From CAVTND01 sp963735955 (GTDB lineage: Bacteria; Pseudomonadota; Gammaproteobacteria; Burkholderiales; Burkholderiaceae_F): DNA of 64,000 bases. Positions 29,505 through 38,464 of the stretch are shown piece by piece (positions within the stretch are counted from its first letter, which is position 1; the number at the start of each line of letters is the position of its first letter). A model generated the notes under the pieces. It was given only the letters and a program-made list of their open reading frames with translations, was not told the origin of the DNA and ran no database searches. The translations under genes and the position numbers were made by a program. The DNA is taken from NCBI GenBank assembly GCA_963735955.1, contig CAVTND010000010.1, positions 310,001 through 374,000 on the forward strand. Direction: 5' to 3'.

Positions 29505-30491
29505 TCAGCCAAGCAGATGCTTGACCCCATCGCGCTCCTCGAGCAGTTCCTTCAGAGTGTTGTCCATCCGGCCGCGCGAGAACTCATCGATCGGCAGGTC
29601 GCGCACGCGCTCGTACTTGCCATTGGCGCAGACACACGGCACCCCATAGATGATGTCTTCGGGCAAACCGTAGCTCCCATCCGAGGCGACTCCCATCGTG
29701 ACCCAGCGGCCATTGCTGCCGAGCGACCAGTCGTGGATATGGTCGATCGCGGCATTGGCGGCCGATGCCGCCGACGACAGTCCGCGCGCCTCGATAATTG
29801 CCGCGCCGCGCTTGCCCACGGTCGGGATATACGTGTCGCGATACCAGCTGGCGTCAATCATCGGCTGGGCGGGCTTGCCGGCAATCGTCGCAAAACGAAT
29901 GTCCGGATACATCGTCGGCGAGTGATTCCCCCAGACGATCAACTTTTCTATTGATGTCACGGCGGTCCCTGTCTTGGCAGCCAGTTGCGACAATGCGCGA
30001 TTGTGATCGAGGCGCATCATCGCGGTGAAGGCTGCCTTGGGCAGCGAAGGCGCGGACCTCATGGCGATGTAGGCATTGGTGTTGGCCGGGTTGCCGACGA
30101 CCAATACCCTGACCCCGCGGTTCGCTACGGCATCAAGCGCTTTGCCCTGTGCAGTGAAAATCTGGGCATTGGCGGCCAGCAGGTCCTTGCGTTCCATGCC
30201 GGGGCCGCGCGGACGTGCACCGACCAGCAGGGCGACCTCCGCATCCTTGAACGCGAGGTTCGGGTCGCTCGCCGCCTGCATGCCAGCGAGCAAGGGAAAG
30301 GCGCAGTCGTCGAGTTCCATCATCACGCCCTTGAGTGCCTTCTGCGCCTTCTCGTCGGGAATCTCCAAAAGCTGGAGCATTACCGGCTGATCCTCGCCCA
30401 GCATTTCGCCTGAGGCGATACGGAACAGTAGGGAGTAACCGATCTGGCCGGCAGCGCCGGTGACGGCAACGCGAACGGGACCTTTGGTCAT
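29505..30491 (-). CDS. mdh: Malate dehydrogenase
   Basis: NAD-dependent malate dehydrogenase of the TCA cycle, 328 residues, LDH-like branch typical of betaproteobacteria. The Rossmann motif GAAGQIGYSLLFRIA is near residue 11. The coenzyme/substrate loop carries GARPRGPGMERKDLL, and the catalytic His is in IVWGNHSPTMYPD. Start ATG 30491 is preceded by GGAGATTTCCACA. An upstream in-frame start at 30638 would add 49 unrelated residues. It is divergent from the GntR regulator across a 394-bp intergenic region that contains a likely operator. First gene of a probable mdh-prpB-prpD-acnA transcription unit. Confidence 0.95.
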   Translation of the reverse strand: MTKGPVRVAVTGAAGQIGYSLLFRIASGEMLGEDQPVMLQLLEIPDEKAQKALKGVMMELDDCAFPLLAGMQAASDPNLAFKDAEVALLVGARPRGPGMERKDLLAANAQIFTAQGKALDAVANRGVRVLVVGNPANTNAYIAMRSAPSLPKAAFTAMMRLDHNRALSQLAAKTGTAVTSIEKLIVWGNHSPTMYPDIRFATIAGKPAQPMIDASWYRDTYIPTVGKRGAAIIEARGLSSAASAANAAIDHIHDWSLGSNGRWVTMGVASDGSYGLPEDIIYGVPCVCANGKYERVRDLPIDEFSRGRMDNTLKELLEERDGVKHLLG

Positions 30492-30822
30492 TGTGGAAAT
30501 CTCCGACGAGGCTGAAAACGGGCCGCAGCGTGGGTGGAATTTCGTGAGCCTTTCCACAACGCCGACAAGCTTGAAAAAGTCTGGCGCAAGCCGATGCAGT
30601 TTACTGCCGAGCGGCGGGGCAAAGTCGCTGGCGCCCACATAGTCCTGGTCACGGCAGCTTCCCCGACGGGTGAAGGGGAAGTGCGGCGATCAAAGTCATT
30701 TGAGTGCCGAGGCGGCGATCACCACAACGGACCTGCATAGAGAATATTTGGGCGGGGCCGGGCTCGGACCAACTGGAGGTCCGTTTCAGGCCCGCGTTTT
30801 GGCAATTCCGAGCATTACTATC
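30492..30822. other. Divergent intergenic region between mdh and the GntR regulator
   Basis: No coding frame or RNA gene is evident in the 394 bp between the two start codons (30492-30885). The region should carry the mdh promoter on the minus strand. Apart from the AT-rich palindrome at 30823-30843, listed separately, no clear repeat or promoter hexamer pair was seen. Confidence 0.5.
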
Positions 30823-30843
30823 ATCTTATATAAGACATAAGAT
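30823..30843. promoter_or_regulatory. Palindromic operator candidate for the GntR regulator
   Basis: In this otherwise GC-rich sequence an AT-rich palindrome reads ATCTTAT, seven bases, ATAAGAT. Inside it TCTTATATAAGA is itself a perfect 12-bp palindrome at 30824-30835. It lies 42 bp before the regulator's ATG and 332 bp from the mdh start. Nested TCTTATxxATAAGA half-sites are the kind of site bound by GntR-family regulators that control TCA genes in betaproteobacteria. Autoregulation, and possibly control of mdh and sdh, is inferred. Confidence 0.6.
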
Positions 30844-30885
30844 TTAATCCAGAGCATTCTGATCTGCTTGTGTTGAAATTCGCCC

Positions 30886-31653
30886 ATGTCGAGTCGCAGT
30901 GATCCAAGCCATGCTGCCCAGGCACCTGCCGGGCGATCAGCCGTCTTTTCGCCGCTGTACCGTCAGATCCGCGCACTGCTGGTACGCAGTCTCGATCTCG
31001 GGGAATGGAAGCCGGGCGAGTTGATTCCGAGCGAAATCGAACTGGCCGCGCGCTTTCAGGTGAGCCAGGGGACGGTGCGCAAGGCGGTGGACGAGCTGGC
31101 CACCGAAAACCTGCTGGTACGGCGGCAGGGCAAGGGCACCTTCGTCGCCACCCATCACGAGCCCAAGGCGCAGTTCCGCTTTCTGAGGGTGGTGCCGGAC
31201 GAGGGCGAAACGAGCTCGCCGCAAAGTCGCTTTCTGGAATGCCGGCGCTTGCGCGCCTCGGCCGACATCGCTCGGCTGCTGCAGCTCAAGACCGGAGATG
31301 CGGTTGTCTACCTCAAGCGTGTGCTCAGTTTCCAGGGAGCACCGATCGTGCTGGACGAAATCTGGCTGCCGGGATCCCTGTTCAAGGGACTCACGGCTGA
31401 GCGACTCGCCGAATACAAGGGGCCGCTCTATGGTCTGTTTGAAACCGAGTTTGGCACCCGCATGATCCGGGCCGAGGAAGGGATCCGGGCGGTGGCCGCT
31501 GAATCGGGCAACGCATCGTTGCTCGGAATCGCGGAAGGCTCGCCTTTGCTGAGAGTGGATCGCGTGTCCTACACCTACGGCGAGCGTCCGGTCGAGGTCA
31601 GACGCGGCCTGTACGTCACGGCGCGCTATCACTACCGAAATACGCTGTCATGA
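30886..31653 (+). CDS. GntR family regulator, HutC subfamily, TCA-cycle associated
   Basis: DNA-binding regulator of 255 residues. The N-terminal winged helix (residues 25-90) has LIPSEIELAARFQVSQGTVRKAVDELATENLLVRRQGKGTFV, the standard GntR signature. The C-terminal UTRA ligand-binding domain spans residues 105-245 (YLKRVLSFQGAPIVLDEIWLPGSLF, ETEFGTRMIRAEEGIRA). A metabolite effector is expected but cannot be named from sequence. Its position between mdh and sdhCDAB, with a palindrome just upstream, strongly suggests it controls these TCA genes. Intact frame. Confidence 0.9.
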   Translation: MSSRSDPSHAAQAPAGRSAVFSPLYRQIRALLVRSLDLGEWKPGELIPSEIELAARFQVSQGTVRKAVDELATENLLVRRQGKGTFVATHHEPKAQFRFLRVVPDEGETSSPQSRFLECRRLRASADIARLLQLKTGDAVVYLKRVLSFQGAPIVLDEIWLPGSLFKGLTAERLAEYKGPLYGLFETEFGTRMIRAEEGIRAVAAESGNASLLGIAEGSPLLRVDRVSYTYGERPVEVRRGLYVTARYHYRNTLS

Positions 31654-31761
31654 TTTGGATCGGCACCGCAAATCAGTCAGAATAGCGAGTCGTCTCGCTT
31701 TACACGCGTTTCGGCGCTCCTGCCCCATAGCCGCCTGAGCCAACCCGAGCCTTCCCGCCTC

Positions 31762-32181
31762 ATGAGCACGCCGGCCGCTTCCAGTTCCAAGCCTCGTCCG
31801 GAGTTCCGCAATATTCATGTCACCCAGCTGCTCGGCTATCGCTTGCCGTTGCCGGGAATCGTTTCGATCATGCACCGGATCAGCGGTGCGCTGCTGTTCC
31901 TGGCGCTGCCCGCACTTCTGTGGCTGTTTGAACTGAGCCTGCGGTCCGAGATCAGCTACGCCAAGTTTTCTGCTTTGATTTCGCACTGGCTAGTCAAGTT
32001 GATCCTGATCGCACTGGCTTGGGCGTTTTTCCATCATCTGGTGGCCGGCTTGCGCTATTTGCTGCTGGACCTCGACATCGGGGTCGACAAGCAGCCGGCG
32101 CGAACCAGCGCGGCGCTGGTGTACTTCATCAGCGTGCCCCTGACTCTGCTCGCGGCCTTGGCTGTATTCGGAGTGATCTAA
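31762..32181 (+). CDS. sdhC: Succinate dehydrogenase cytochrome b556 subunit
   Basis: Membrane anchor of complex II, 139 residues, three helices. The N-terminus FRNIHVTQLLGYRLPLPGIVSIMHRISG contains the conserved quinone-site Ser and His segment (SIMHRISG). The helices are ALLFLALPALLWLFEL, LVKLILIALAWAFFHHLVAGLRYLLLDL and ALVYFISVPLTLLAALAV; the second holds the haem-ligand His region. Starts 108 bp after the regulator and overlaps sdhD as TAATG (stop 32179-32181, ATG 32181). Intact frame. Confidence 0.93.
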   Translation: MSTPAASSSKPRPEFRNIHVTQLLGYRLPLPGIVSIMHRISGALLFLALPALLWLFELSLRSEISYAKFSALISHWLVKLILIALAWAFFHHLVAGLRYLLLDLDIGVDKQPARTSAALVYFISVPLTLLAALAVFGVI

Positions 32182-32558
32182 TGGCCCATCTTGAGCCGCA
32201 GGGCGGGATCGGTGCCAAGCGCATGGTCGTCGGTGCGCATTACGGTGTCGGCGGGTTTCTTGGACAGCGGCTGACCGCCGTCATTCTGGCGGCGTTCAGC
32301 CTGATCCTTGCATCGCGCCTGGCGCTGACTGCAGGATCGGGGTACGAGCTTTGGGCAGGCCTGTTTGTGCCGCTGTGGATGAAAGCCTTCACCCTGATCG
32401 CGCTCGCCGCGCTTTACTACCATGCGTGGATCGGCGTGCGTGATATCTGGATGGACTACGTGAAGTCGACCTGGGTGCGGCTTTCGCTGCAAACCTTGAC
32501 CGTGCTCTGGCTGGCAGCATGCGCGGTTTGGTCGGTACAGATTCTCTGGAGTGTCTGA
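32181..32558 (+). CDS. sdhD: Succinate dehydrogenase hydrophobic anchor subunit
   Basis: Second membrane anchor of complex II, 125 residues. The N-terminus has the family pattern KRMVVGAHYGVGGFLGQRLTAVIL, followed by helices FSLILASRLALTAG, FTLIALAALYYHAWIGVRDIWMDYVK (haem-ligand His in YYHAWIGVRD) and LQTLTVLWLAACAVWSV. Start overlaps the sdhC stop by one base, and sdhA follows after three bases, so the four sdh genes are one operon. Intact frame. Confidence 0.93.
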   Translation: MAHLEPQGGIGAKRMVVGAHYGVGGFLGQRLTAVILAAFSLILASRLALTAGSGYELWAGLFVPLWMKAFTLIALAALYYHAWIGVRDIWMDYVKSTWVRLSLQTLTVLWLAACAVWSVQILWSV

Positions 32559-32561
32559 ACA

Positions 32562-34334
32562 ATGGCACTTGCTTCGATGCCCCGTCGCCGCTTCGACGCG
32601 GTGATCGTCGGCGCCGGCGGTGCCGGCATGCGATGTTCGCTGCAGCTGGCGCAGGCCGGACTCAATGTGGCGGTACTCAGCAAAGTCTTCCCGACCCGTT
32701 CGCATACGGTCGCGGCACAGGGCGGCATCGGCGCATCGCTCGGCAACATGACCGAAGACCAGTGGCTATGGCACATGTTCGACACGGTCAAGGGCTCGGA
32801 CTATCTCGGCGATCAGGACGCAATTGAGTTCATGTGCCGCGAGGCGCCGAATGTGGTGTACGAGCTCGAGCACTTCGGGATGCCGTTTGACCGCAATGCG
32901 GATGGCACGATTTACCAGCGGCCGTTTGGCGGACATTCGGCCAACTTCGGCGAGAAGCCGGTGCCGCGCGCCTGCGCTGCGGCCGATCGGACCGGCCACG
33001 CGTTGCTGCACACCCTGTACCAGAAGAACGTGCAGTCGCGCACCCAGTTCTTTGTCGAGTGGATGGCACTTGACCTGGTGCGAAATGCCGATGGCGACGT
33101 GGTCGGCGTCATCGCGCTCGAGATGGAAACCGGCGAGCCGATGATTCTCGAGGCAAAGGTCACGGTGCTGGCGACCGGTGGCGCCGGTCGCATCTTCGAA
33201 GCTTCGACCAACGCCTATATCAATACCGGCGACGGCCTCGGGCTCGTGGCGCGAGCCGGCCTGCCGCTCGAGGACCTGGAGTTCTGGCAGTTCCACCCGA
33301 CCGGAGTCGCCGGCGCCGGTGTGCTGATCACTGAAGGCGTTCGCGGCGAAGGAGGCATTCTGCTCAACAGCCGTGGCGAACGCTTCATGGAGCGCTATGC
33401 GCCGACCTTGAAGGACCTGGCGCCGCGCGACTTCGTTTCGCGCTCGATGGACCAGGAAATCAAGGAGGGACGGGGTTGTGGTCCGGCGAAGGATCATGTG
33501 CTGCTCAAGCTTGATCACCTCGGCGCCGAGACCATCATGAAGCGGCTGCCATCGATCCGCGAGATCGCAATCAAGTTTGCGAACGTCGATCCGATCCGCG
33601 AGCCGATCCCGGTCGTGCCGACAATTCACTATCAGATGGGTGGCATTCCGACCAACTACCACGGCCAGGTGGTGGCGCCTAAGCATGGCGATCCCAACAC
33701 CGTCGTGCATGGTCTGTATGCCATTGGCGAGTGCGCTTGTGTCTCGGTGCACGGGGCCAACCGGCTCGGTACCAATTCACTGCTCGACCTGGTGGTCTTC
33801 GGCCGCGCGGCCGGCAATCACGTTATAGGCCAGGGATTCAAGGGACAGGGCCATCGCGGCTTTCCGGCCGATGGCGGAGAGGCCACTCGCGCACGGCTGG
33901 CGGCGCTTGATGGTCGTGCCAAAGGCGAGCGTGTTCAGGACGTTGCCAATGCGATTCGCCGGACCATGCAGGATCACTGCGGCGTGTTCCGCACCGGCAA
34001 ACTGCTCGACGAGGGTCGCGCCAAGATCATGGAGCTCGCCGGCCGAGCGCGGCAGGTTTCAATTGACGACAAGTCGAAGATCTTCAACACGGCTCGCATC
34101 GAGGCACTCGAGCTCGACAATCTGGTGGAAACGGCGAAGGCGACAGTCGTGTCGGCCGCCGCACGCACCGAGAGCCGGGGCGCACATGCCCGCGACGACT
34201 TTCCGGAGCGTGATGACGCCCACTGGATGCGCCACTCGCTCTGGTATTCGGAGGGCAGTCGCCTCGACTACAAGCCGGTCAACATGAAACCACTGACCGT
34301 TCCCACGTTCGAGCCGAAGAAACGCACGTTCTAG
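32562..34334 (+). CDS. sdhA: Succinate dehydrogenase flavoprotein subunit
   Basis: Catalytic FAD subunit of complex II, 590 residues. The dinucleotide fold VIVGAGGAGMRCSLQLA is followed by the covalent-flavin His in TRSHTVAAQGGIGASLGN. Substrate-site segments are FWQFHPTGVAGAGVLITEGVRGEGG, HYQMGGIPTNY and HGANRLGTNSLLDLVVFGR. The C-terminus is the usual YSEGSRLDYKPV and VPTFEPKKRTF. Only three bases separate it from sdhD. Intact frame. SdhE, encoded downstream, would assist flavinylation of this subunit. Confidence 0.96.
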   Translation: MALASMPRRRFDAVIVGAGGAGMRCSLQLAQAGLNVAVLSKVFPTRSHTVAAQGGIGASLGNMTEDQWLWHMFDTVKGSDYLGDQDAIEFMCREAPNVVYELEHFGMPFDRNADGTIYQRPFGGHSANFGEKPVPRACAAADRTGHALLHTLYQKNVQSRTQFFVEWMALDLVRNADGDVVGVIALEMETGEPMILEAKVTVLATGGAGRIFEASTNAYINTGDGLGLVARAGLPLEDLEFWQFHPTGVAGAGVLITEGVRGEGGILLNSRGERFMERYAPTLKDLAPRDFVSRSMDQEIKEGRGCGPAKDHVLLKLDHLGAETIMKRLPSIREIAIKFANVDPIREPIPVVPTIHYQMGGIPTNYHGQVVAPKHGDPNTVVHGLYAIGECACVSVHGANRLGTNSLLDLVVFGRAAGNHVIGQGFKGQGHRGFPADGGEATRARLAALDGRAKGERVQDVANAIRRTMQDHCGVFRTGKLLDEGRAKIMELAGRARQVSIDDKSKIFNTARIEALELDNLVETAKATVVSAAARTESRGAHARDDFPERDDAHWMRHSLWYSEGSRLDYKPVNMKPLTVPTFEPKKRTF

Positions 34335-34343
34335 GATGAGGGC

Positions 34344-35103
34344 ATGACCGCCAACAGCAACTCCGAATCGGTCGCGGTACAGGGTCACTGCCGGCCCGCG
34401 CGTGGTGCGATTCGAGATCTACCGCTACGACCCCGACAAGGATGCTCGACCGGCAATGCAGAAGCTCGAAGTGACGCTGCAGCCTCACGACAAGATGCTG
34501 CTTGATGCCCTGATGCGGATCAAGAGCGACATTGACGACAGCCTGTCGTTCCGACGCTCGTGCCGCGAAGGAGTCTGCGGTTCGGACGCGATGAACATCA
34601 ATGGCAAGAACGGGCTGGCTTGCATCACGAACATGCGGGAACTGAAGGAGCCGGTTGTCCTGAAGCCGCTACCGGGATTGCCGGTCGTGCGCGATCTGAT
34701 CGTCGACATGACGCAGTTCTTCAAGCAGTACGACTCGATCAAGCCGTTCCTGATCAACCACACGCCGCCGCCGGAAAAGGAGCGACTGCAGTCGCCGCAG
34801 GAACGCGAGGAGCTCAATGGCCTGTACGAGTGCATTCTTTGTGCCTGCTGCTCGACCAGCTGTCCGAGTTTCTGGTGGAACCCGGACAAGTTTGTCGGGC
34901 CGGCGGGCCTGCTTCAGGCCTATCGCTTCATCGCAGACAGCCGCGACCAGGCGACCAACGAGCGACTCGACAATTTGAACGATCCCTACCGTCTGTTCCG
35001 TTGCCATACCATCATGAACTGCGTCGATGTCTGTCCCAAGGGTCTGAATCCGACGCGCGCAATCGGCAAGATCCGCGAGCTGATGGTACGCAGGGCGGTC
35101 TAG
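34344..35103 (+). CDS. sdhB: Succinate dehydrogenase iron-sulfur subunit (one frame break)
   Basis: Iron-sulfur subunit carrying electrons from FAD to quinone. The [2Fe-2S] site is RSCREGVCGSDAMNINGKNGLAC. The [4Fe-4S]/[3Fe-4S] cysteines lie in CILCACCSTSCPSFWW and CHTIMNCVDVCPKGLNP. ATG 34344 opens MTANSNSESVAV, and one extra G near 34383 shifts the frame before RFEIYRYDPD. Repair gives about 252 residues. An alternative start, GTG 34402, avoids the break but removes the first conserved strand. Follows sdhA by 9 bp. Confidence 0.92.
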
Positions 35104-35138
35104 CGCCGGGTATCTGTCTGGAGCAAGAGGAGCCAAGC

Positions 35139-35408
35139 ATGACGCCGTTCGCATTGGCCGATCCGATCGCGATGCGACGCCTGAAATGGCGCGCGCGCCG
35201 CGGCATGCTCGAAAACGACATCATCATCTCGCGTTTCCTCGAACAGCACGCCGGCGAACTGGGACAGGAAGCGGTGTTGGCCTTCGAGGCCTTGCTCGAA
35301 CTGCCGGACAATGATCTGCTTGATCTTCTGCTCGCCCGCTCCGAGCTGCCAACTGATCTGGATCAACCCGCAGTCCACGAGTTACTGGCGCAATTGCGCA
35401 CAGACTGA
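35139..35408 (+). CDS. sdhE: FAD assembly factor SdhE
   Basis: SdhE (YgfY/SDH5) promotes covalent attachment of FAD to SdhA. The 89-residue protein carries the diagnostic RGMLEND motif (WRARRGMLENDIIISRFLE), followed by the family's helical pattern EAVLAFEALLELPDNDLLDLLL. ATG 35139 follows AAGAGGAGCC. Positioned between sdhB and gltA, as in other betaproteobacteria. Intact frame. Confidence 0.9.
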   Translation: MTPFALADPIAMRRLKWRARRGMLENDIIISRFLEQHAGELGQEAVLAFEALLELPDNDLLDLLLARSELPTDLDQPAVHELLAQLRTD

Positions 35409-35446
35409 TACGAAGGTCCACAGAAACCACTTTTCGGGGAATCATC

Positions 35447-36763
35447 ATGGCGCTGACACCCTCAAGCGAAAAGGCAACACTAACTTTCTCGGACGGGACG
35501 CCCTCGCTCGAAATGCCGATATACAAGGGGACCATCGGGCCCGATGTCATTGATATCCGGGTCTTGTATGGCAAGACCGGCAAGTTCACCTATGACCCCG
35601 GGTTCCTGTCTACCGCCTCGTGCAATTCGACGATTACCTACATTGATGGCGACAAGGGCGAGCTCTTGTATCGCGGCTATCCGATCGAGCAGCTGGCGAC
35701 CAAGTGCGACTTTCTCGAGACCTGTCATCTGCTGCTGTACGGCGATCTGCCGAATCCGCAGAAGAAGAGGGACTTCGTCAAGCGCGTGACCAATCACACG
35801 ATGGTCAATGAGCAGATGCAGTTCTTCATGCGAGGTTTCCGGCGCGATGCGCACCCGATGGCGGTGATGACCGGCCTGGTGGGAGCGCTGTCGGCGTTCT
35901 ACCCAGATTCGATGAACCTTAACGATCCGTGGCAGCGCGAGGTTTCGGCGATCCGCCTGATCGCCAAGATGCCCACGATGGTGGCGATGGCCTACAAGTA
36001 CACGGTCGGCCAACCTTACATGTACCCGCGCAACGACCTGTCGTACGCCGCGAATTTCATGCGCATGATGTTTGCGACGCCATGCGAGGACTACAAGGTC
36101 AACGATGTGCTGGTGCGCGCGATGGACCGCATCTTCATCCTGCATGCCGACCACGAGCAGAACGCGTCGACCTCGACCGTGCGGCTGTGCGCCTCGTCCG
36201 GCACCAATCCGTTTGCGGCGATCGCGGCCGGCGTGGCGTGCCTGTGGGGCCCGGCGCACGGCGGAGCGAACGAGGCGTGCCTCAACATGCTGTACGACAT
36301 CCAGCGCAACGGCGGCGTCGCGAAGATCGGCGAGTTCATCGACAAGGTCAAGGACAAGAACAGCACTGTCAAGCTGATGGGCTTCGGCCACCGCGTCTAC
36401 AAGAACTACGACCCGCGCGCCAAGCTGATGCGCGAGACCTGCAACGAAGTACTGGACTCACTCGGCCTGCACGACGACCCGCTGTTCAAGCTGGCAATGT
36501 CGCTCGAAAAGATCGCACTCGAGGACGACTACTTCGTCAGCCGGAAGCTGTATCCAAACGTGGACTACTACTCAGGCATCGTGCAAAAGGCGATTGGCAT
36601 CCCGGTGCCGCTGTTCACGGCGATATTCGCGCTTGCGCGGACGGTCGGCTGGATAGCGCAATTGAACGAGATGATCGCCGACCCCGAGTACAAGATCGGA
36701 CGGCCTCGACAGTTGTATGTCGGCGCGACACGTCGCGACGTCAAGCAGATCGAAGCCCGCTGA
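35447..36763 (+). CDS. gltA: Citrate synthase
   Basis: Type II hexameric citrate synthase, 438 residues, condensing acetyl-CoA with oxaloacetate. Motifs: DKGELLYRGYPIEQLA, LHADHEQNASTSTVRL (catalytic His), GPAHGGANEACLNML (second His) and GFGHRVYKNYDPRAKLM (third His and Arg), with the catalytic Asp in FVSRKLYPNVDYYSG. Start ATG 35447 is 38 bp after sdhE. In the absence of a prpC gene nearby, this enzyme could conceivably also make methylcitrate, but that is speculation. Intact frame. Confidence 0.96.
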   Translation: MALTPSSEKATLTFSDGTPSLEMPIYKGTIGPDVIDIRVLYGKTGKFTYDPGFLSTASCNSTITYIDGDKGELLYRGYPIEQLATKCDFLETCHLLLYGDLPNPQKKRDFVKRVTNHTMVNEQMQFFMRGFRRDAHPMAVMTGLVGALSAFYPDSMNLNDPWQREVSAIRLIAKMPTMVAMAYKYTVGQPYMYPRNDLSYAANFMRMMFATPCEDYKVNDVLVRAMDRIFILHADHEQNASTSTVRLCASSGTNPFAAIAAGVACLWGPAHGGANEACLNMLYDIQRNGGVAKIGEFIDKVKDKNSTVKLMGFGHRVYKNYDPRAKLMRETCNEVLDSLGLHDDPLFKLAMSLEKIALEDDYFVSRKLYPNVDYYSGIVQKAIGIPVPLFTAIFALARTVGWIAQLNEMIADPEYKIGRPRQLYVGATRRDVKQIEAR

Positions 36764-36847
36764 AACAGCCTCGTCTGGGCGGGTTTTTCCGCTCGAGCCG
36801 GGCCGTTGCCGCTTCCGCAGTATCAGACGAGAGTTCCTGGAGGATGA

Positions 36848-37207
36848 ATGAGTTACGTCGATGGCTTCGTGGTACCGGTGCCGAAGAGAAATCTTCCTCG
36901 CTACCTGCGGATGGCGAAACTCGCTGGGAAGGTCTGGCGCGAGCACGGCGCCCTTGACTACAAGGAATGTGTGGCCGATGACGTGAAGCCGGGAAAGCTG
37001 ACTTCGTTTCCGCAGGCCGTCAAGCTCAAGTCGAGCGAGATGGTGATTTTTTCGTGGATCGTCTACAAGTCGCGCGCGCATCGTGACAAGGTCAACGCGA
37101 TGGTCATGAAGGACCCGCGCCTTGCCAGGATGATGAACCCAGGTGCGATGCCGTTCGATGGCAAGCGGATGTTCTGGGGCGGCTTCAAGGTGAAAATCGA
37201 CCTCTAG
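36848..37207 (+). CDS. DUF1428 family protein
   Basis: 119-residue protein matching DUF1428 (YbaA family, dimeric alpha/beta-barrel fold) end to end: MSYVDGFVVPVPKRNLPRYL, AGKVWREHGALDYKECVADDV, FSWIVYKSRAHRDKVNAMVMKDPR and MPFDGKRMFWGGFK. Function unknown; members are often induced under stress. Start ATG 36848 follows TGGAGG. It begins a group of small accessory genes after the TCA operon. Confidence 0.88.
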   Translation: MSYVDGFVVPVPKRNLPRYLRMAKLAGKVWREHGALDYKECVADDVKPGKLTSFPQAVKLKSSEMVIFSWIVYKSRAHRDKVNAMVMKDPRLARMMNPGAMPFDGKRMFWGGFKVKIDL

Positions 37208-37253
37208 GCCCTAATCAGGAAATCAGTTCAGTACCATCTTCGGAGGAGCAGGG

Positions 37254-38453
37254 ATGGCACAGAAGTCCGTCGCGGCCAAGCGGGCACCGACAGCCACGAA
37301 ACCAAAGCGCGGTAAGACCGCAAAGTCGGTGCGCCGACTCGCAATTCTCGTCGCCACGCGCAAGGGCGCATGGATATTCCATGGCGACACGGGTCGCCGG
37401 ACCTGGCGTGTCGATGGCCCGCATTTCCTCGGTCATATCGTCAATCAACTTGTGCTCGACCCGCGCGATGGCCGCACTCTGCTGGCCGCGGCGAAGACCG
37501 GCCACCTCGGTCCGACCGTCTTTCGCTCGCTCGATCGTGGGCGAAGCTGGAAGGAAGCGGCCCGTCCGCCGGCATTTGCCAAGGCCGCGGACGGCAGCGG
37601 CCGTTCGGTCGATCACACGTTCTGGCTGGCACCGGGTGCGGCGAGCGAAGCAAACGTCTGGTACGCGGGGACCTCGCCGCAGGGACTGTTCCGCTCAGAC
37701 GACGGCGGCATCAGCTGGGATCCGTTCTCGTCGATCAACGAGGATCCACGCTACCGTGAGTGGATGGGCTCGGTCCAGGACGGCACGCCAGACGGGCCGA
37801 AGCTGCATTCGATCATCGTCGACCCGCGCGATCCCAAGCACCTGTACTTCGGGATGTCCGGCGGCGGCGTGCACGAATCGATCGACGGCGGCAAGACCTT
37901 TGCGCCGCTGATCGACGGCATGGAAGTGGTCGAAGGATTCGACCCTGCTACCGTGACTTTCCACGATCCGCATTGCGTCCGATTGTGTCCGAGCAATCCA
38001 GATCGCTTGTATCAGCAGAATCACTGTGGCATTTACCGGCTGGACCGACCGGGCCGGCAGTGGGTGCGCATTGGCCGGTCGATGCCGAAGCGGGTCGGTG
38101 ACGTCGGATTCACGATGACAGTGCATCCGCGTGATGCCGACACGGCCTGGGTATTCCCGATGGACGGCCAGACCGTCTGGCCGCGAACCAGTCCCGAGGG
38201 AATTCCTTCTGCTTATGTGACGCGAAATGGCGGCAAGACGTGGCAGCGACTCGACAAGGGGCTGCCGCAACGCCAGGCCTGGTGGACGGTCAAGCGCCAG
38301 GCGATGAGCGCGGATGTCGGCGACCCGGTGGGCCTGTACTTCGGGACAACGAGCGGCGAATTGTGGATGAGCCGCGACGAAGGCAAGCGCTGGACCTGCA
38401 TCGCGCAACACCTGCCGGAAATCTATTCAGTCGAGACGGCCGAACTCGCATAG
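37254..38453 (+). CDS. BNR/sialidase-like beta-propeller protein
   Basis: 399-residue protein built of sialidase-type Asp-box (SxDxGxTW) repeats: SLDRGRSWKEA, SDDGGISWDPF, SIDGGKTFAPL, TRNGGKTWQRL and SRDEGKRWTCI. The basic N-terminus (about 30 residues, Lys/Ala-rich) has no signal peptide, so it is probably cytoplasmic. It has no obvious sialidase active-site set; such proteins are usually annotated as exo-alpha-sialidase or VPS10-domain-like, with unknown function. A MoaD-like gene follows after 11 bp, a pairing that recurs in other proteobacteria in my recollection. Intact frame. Confidence 0.8.
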   Translation: MAQKSVAAKRAPTATKPKRGKTAKSVRRLAILVATRKGAWIFHGDTGRRTWRVDGPHFLGHIVNQLVLDPRDGRTLLAAAKTGHLGPTVFRSLDRGRSWKEAARPPAFAKAADGSGRSVDHTFWLAPGAASEANVWYAGTSPQGLFRSDDGGISWDPFSSINEDPRYREWMGSVQDGTPDGPKLHSIIVDPRDPKHLYFGMSGGGVHESIDGGKTFAPLIDGMEVVEGFDPATVTFHDPHCVRLCPSNPDRLYQQNHCGIYRLDRPGRQWVRIGRSMPKRVGDVGFTMTVHPRDADTAWVFPMDGQTVWPRTSPEGIPSAYVTRNGGKTWQRLDKGLPQRQAWWTVKRQAMSADVGDPVGLYFGTTSGELWMSRDEGKRWTCIAQHLPEIYSVETAELA

Positions 38454-38464
38454 AGAGATCCGCG

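Noticed and set aside
32019..32180. Longer start for sdhD beginning inside sdhC
   Set aside because: The upstream extension is the shadow frame of sdhC. The ATG overlapping the sdhC stop gives the normal family N-terminus.
36764..36800. Intrinsic terminator after gltA (GC-rich sequence followed by TTTTT)
   Set aside because: A T-run follows GGGCGGG, but I could not form a stem of more than three pairs immediately before it.
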